Under the pieces are notes generated by a model. That model saw only the letters and a list, made by a program, of their open reading frames with translations, did no database searches and was not told the origin of the DNA. This document shows, one piece after another, positions 63,236 through 64,000 of a DNA stretch of 64,000 nucleotides. Location: contig JAVJVP010000003.1 of NCBI GenBank assembly GCA_040221095.1, positions 310,001 to 374,000 on the forward strand. Direction: 5' to 3'. This DNA comes from UBA1479 sp040221095 (lineage in GTDB: Bacteria > Pseudomonadota > Alphaproteobacteria > Rhodospirillales > Casp-alpha2). Both the position numbers and the translations under genes were made by a program. Within the stretch, counting starts at the first letter, position 1; every line of letters starts with the position of its first letter.

Positions 63236-64000
63236 CCGCCCGCCTGGCCGATCTGCAGGACCTGTTCCAGGATCGCCTGTTGACGGGCCGTGCCGACATC
63301 TCGGCGCATCTGACGTCCGGCGGGCCGTTCCTCAAGGTCTACGACCACGCCTATGAGGCCCGTCTGTTGGAGGTCATGGGCGAGGACTTCCCTGCGGTGC
63401 ATACGCTGCTCGGCGACGACGCCTTCGCCGAGGCGACGGCGGCCTACGTGTGGGGCCATCCCTCCCGCGCCCGCTCCGTGCGCTGGCTGGGCGCCGGCTT
63501 CGCGGATTGGCTGGGCCGGACCGCACCATGGTCGAACCAATCCGTGGTGGCCGACATGGCGGCCTTCGAATGGGGCCTGGGCCTGGCCTTCGATGCGCCC
63601 GACGCGGCGGCCCTGGGTGTCGCGGCGCTGGCCGCGGTGCCGCCGGAAGCCTGGCCGGTCCTGACCTTCGATTTCCACCCTGCCCTGAACACGGCGCTGC
63701 TCGCCCACGACGTCGCCCCGTTCCAGCAGGCCGTCGCCAAGGATCAGGACCCGGAGGCCGCCCCCGAAGCGATCGCGGGCGGCCCGGAGAGCTGGGCCTT
63801 CTGGCGCGACGGGGAGATCTGTCAGGTGCGCTACCGCGCCCTCACTGCGGACGAGGCGGCGGGCCTTGCCCTGCTGCGTGCGGCGGGTGATTTCCAGACT
63901 TTGTGTGAAACCCTTGCCCAGGCCGGCGACGGCGATGACGCCGCCCTCCGCGCCGCCGGATATCTTCGGGGATGGGTCGAGGCGGGCTGGATCACCGGCC
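63232..64000 (+). CDS. bufC: BufC (DUF2063) RiPP recognition/partner protein, 3' partial
   Basis: Open from the ATG at 63232 to the window edge (256 codons, no stop). Starts MTARLADLQDLFQDRLL, followed by an N-terminal helical part with DHAYEARLLEVMGEDFP, typical of DUF2063 (putative DNA-binding) proteins that pair with MNIO enzymes. It carries the precursor-recognition role in the MNIO complexes. Further bufferin genes, such as a DoxX-like gene, could follow beyond the window. Confidence 0.88.
   Translation, partial: MTARLADLQDLFQDRLLTGRADISAHLTSGGPFLKVYDHAYEARLLEVMGEDFPAVHTLLGDDAFAEATAAYVWGHPSRARSVRWLGAGFADWLGRTAPWSNQSVVADMAAFEWGLGLAFDAPDAAALGVAALAAVPPEAWPVLTFDFHPALNTALLAHDVAPFQQAVAKDQDPEAAPEAIAGGPESWAFWRDGEICQVRYRALTADEAAGLALLRAAGDFQTLCETLAQAGDGDDAALRAAGYLRGWVEAGWITG

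Overview
The window is 64 kb of GC-rich chromosome from an alphaproteobacterium, most likely Rhodospirillales in the broad sense. This rests on the GcvA-type LysR regulators, an IalB-like exported protein, the rpmI-rplT-pheS-pheT block, a bufferin operon and short GTCA/CCCGCGAA palindromic repeats. I cannot name a genus. No rRNA, tRNA or CRISPR array was seen. Genes are tightly packed, often with 4-bp start/stop overlaps. Only 603-3578 stands out, by visibly lower GC and a different coding style.

1-4400: the 3' end of a D-2-hydroxyacid dehydrogenase is followed by what I read as a complete 2,976-bp IS1595-type transposon (603-3578). It has 25-bp imperfect terminal inverted repeats (21/25) and an 8-bp near-perfect target duplication. 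It sits against the foot of the terminator of a Bax-inhibitor/YccA gene. Inside are a Cas2-like (SinR-family) gene reading inward from the left end and, from the right end, a compact operon: transposase, a 270-aa protein of unknown function, a PIN nuclease and a 58-aa protein. A bidirectional terminator lies where the two units converge. This is the best candidate here for an undescribed system.

4500-16100: YbbP/YbbA/TesA cluster, FIST protein, 2H phosphoesterase (ThpR), HAD phosphatase, LMW phosphatase with an apparent CTG start, Sir2 deacylase, Bax-like glucosaminidase, an ECF sigma factor next to a Tat-exported ferritin-like lipoprotein and a cytochrome c, and a UDG-like protein.

16100-32500: AAA_14/DUF4143 ATPase, a LysR divergent from a dioxygenase-monooxygenase-dioxygenase operon, argG, an AMIN/beta-barrel fusion, an overlapping rlmN-DUF427-GT39-PAP2 operon, IalB-like protein, asparaginase, HxlR divergent from nitronate monooxygenase and GST, and a SpoU methyltransferase.

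32500-47100: quinone oxidoreductase, two histidine kinases, MFS and EamA transporters, DUF1127 protein, two further GcvA-type LysRs, VOC protein, enoyl-CoA hydratase, acetoacetyl-CoA synthetase and CobD.

47100-64000: rpmI-rplT-pheST-HAD with a good promoter, a class III cyclase, a divergent unit (YdiJ-type oxidoreductase and GntR facing a PLP aminotransferase and CaiB CoA-transferase), an HtrA-like protease, and a bufferin (copper-binding RiPP) operon bufA-bufB-bufC that runs off the right edge.
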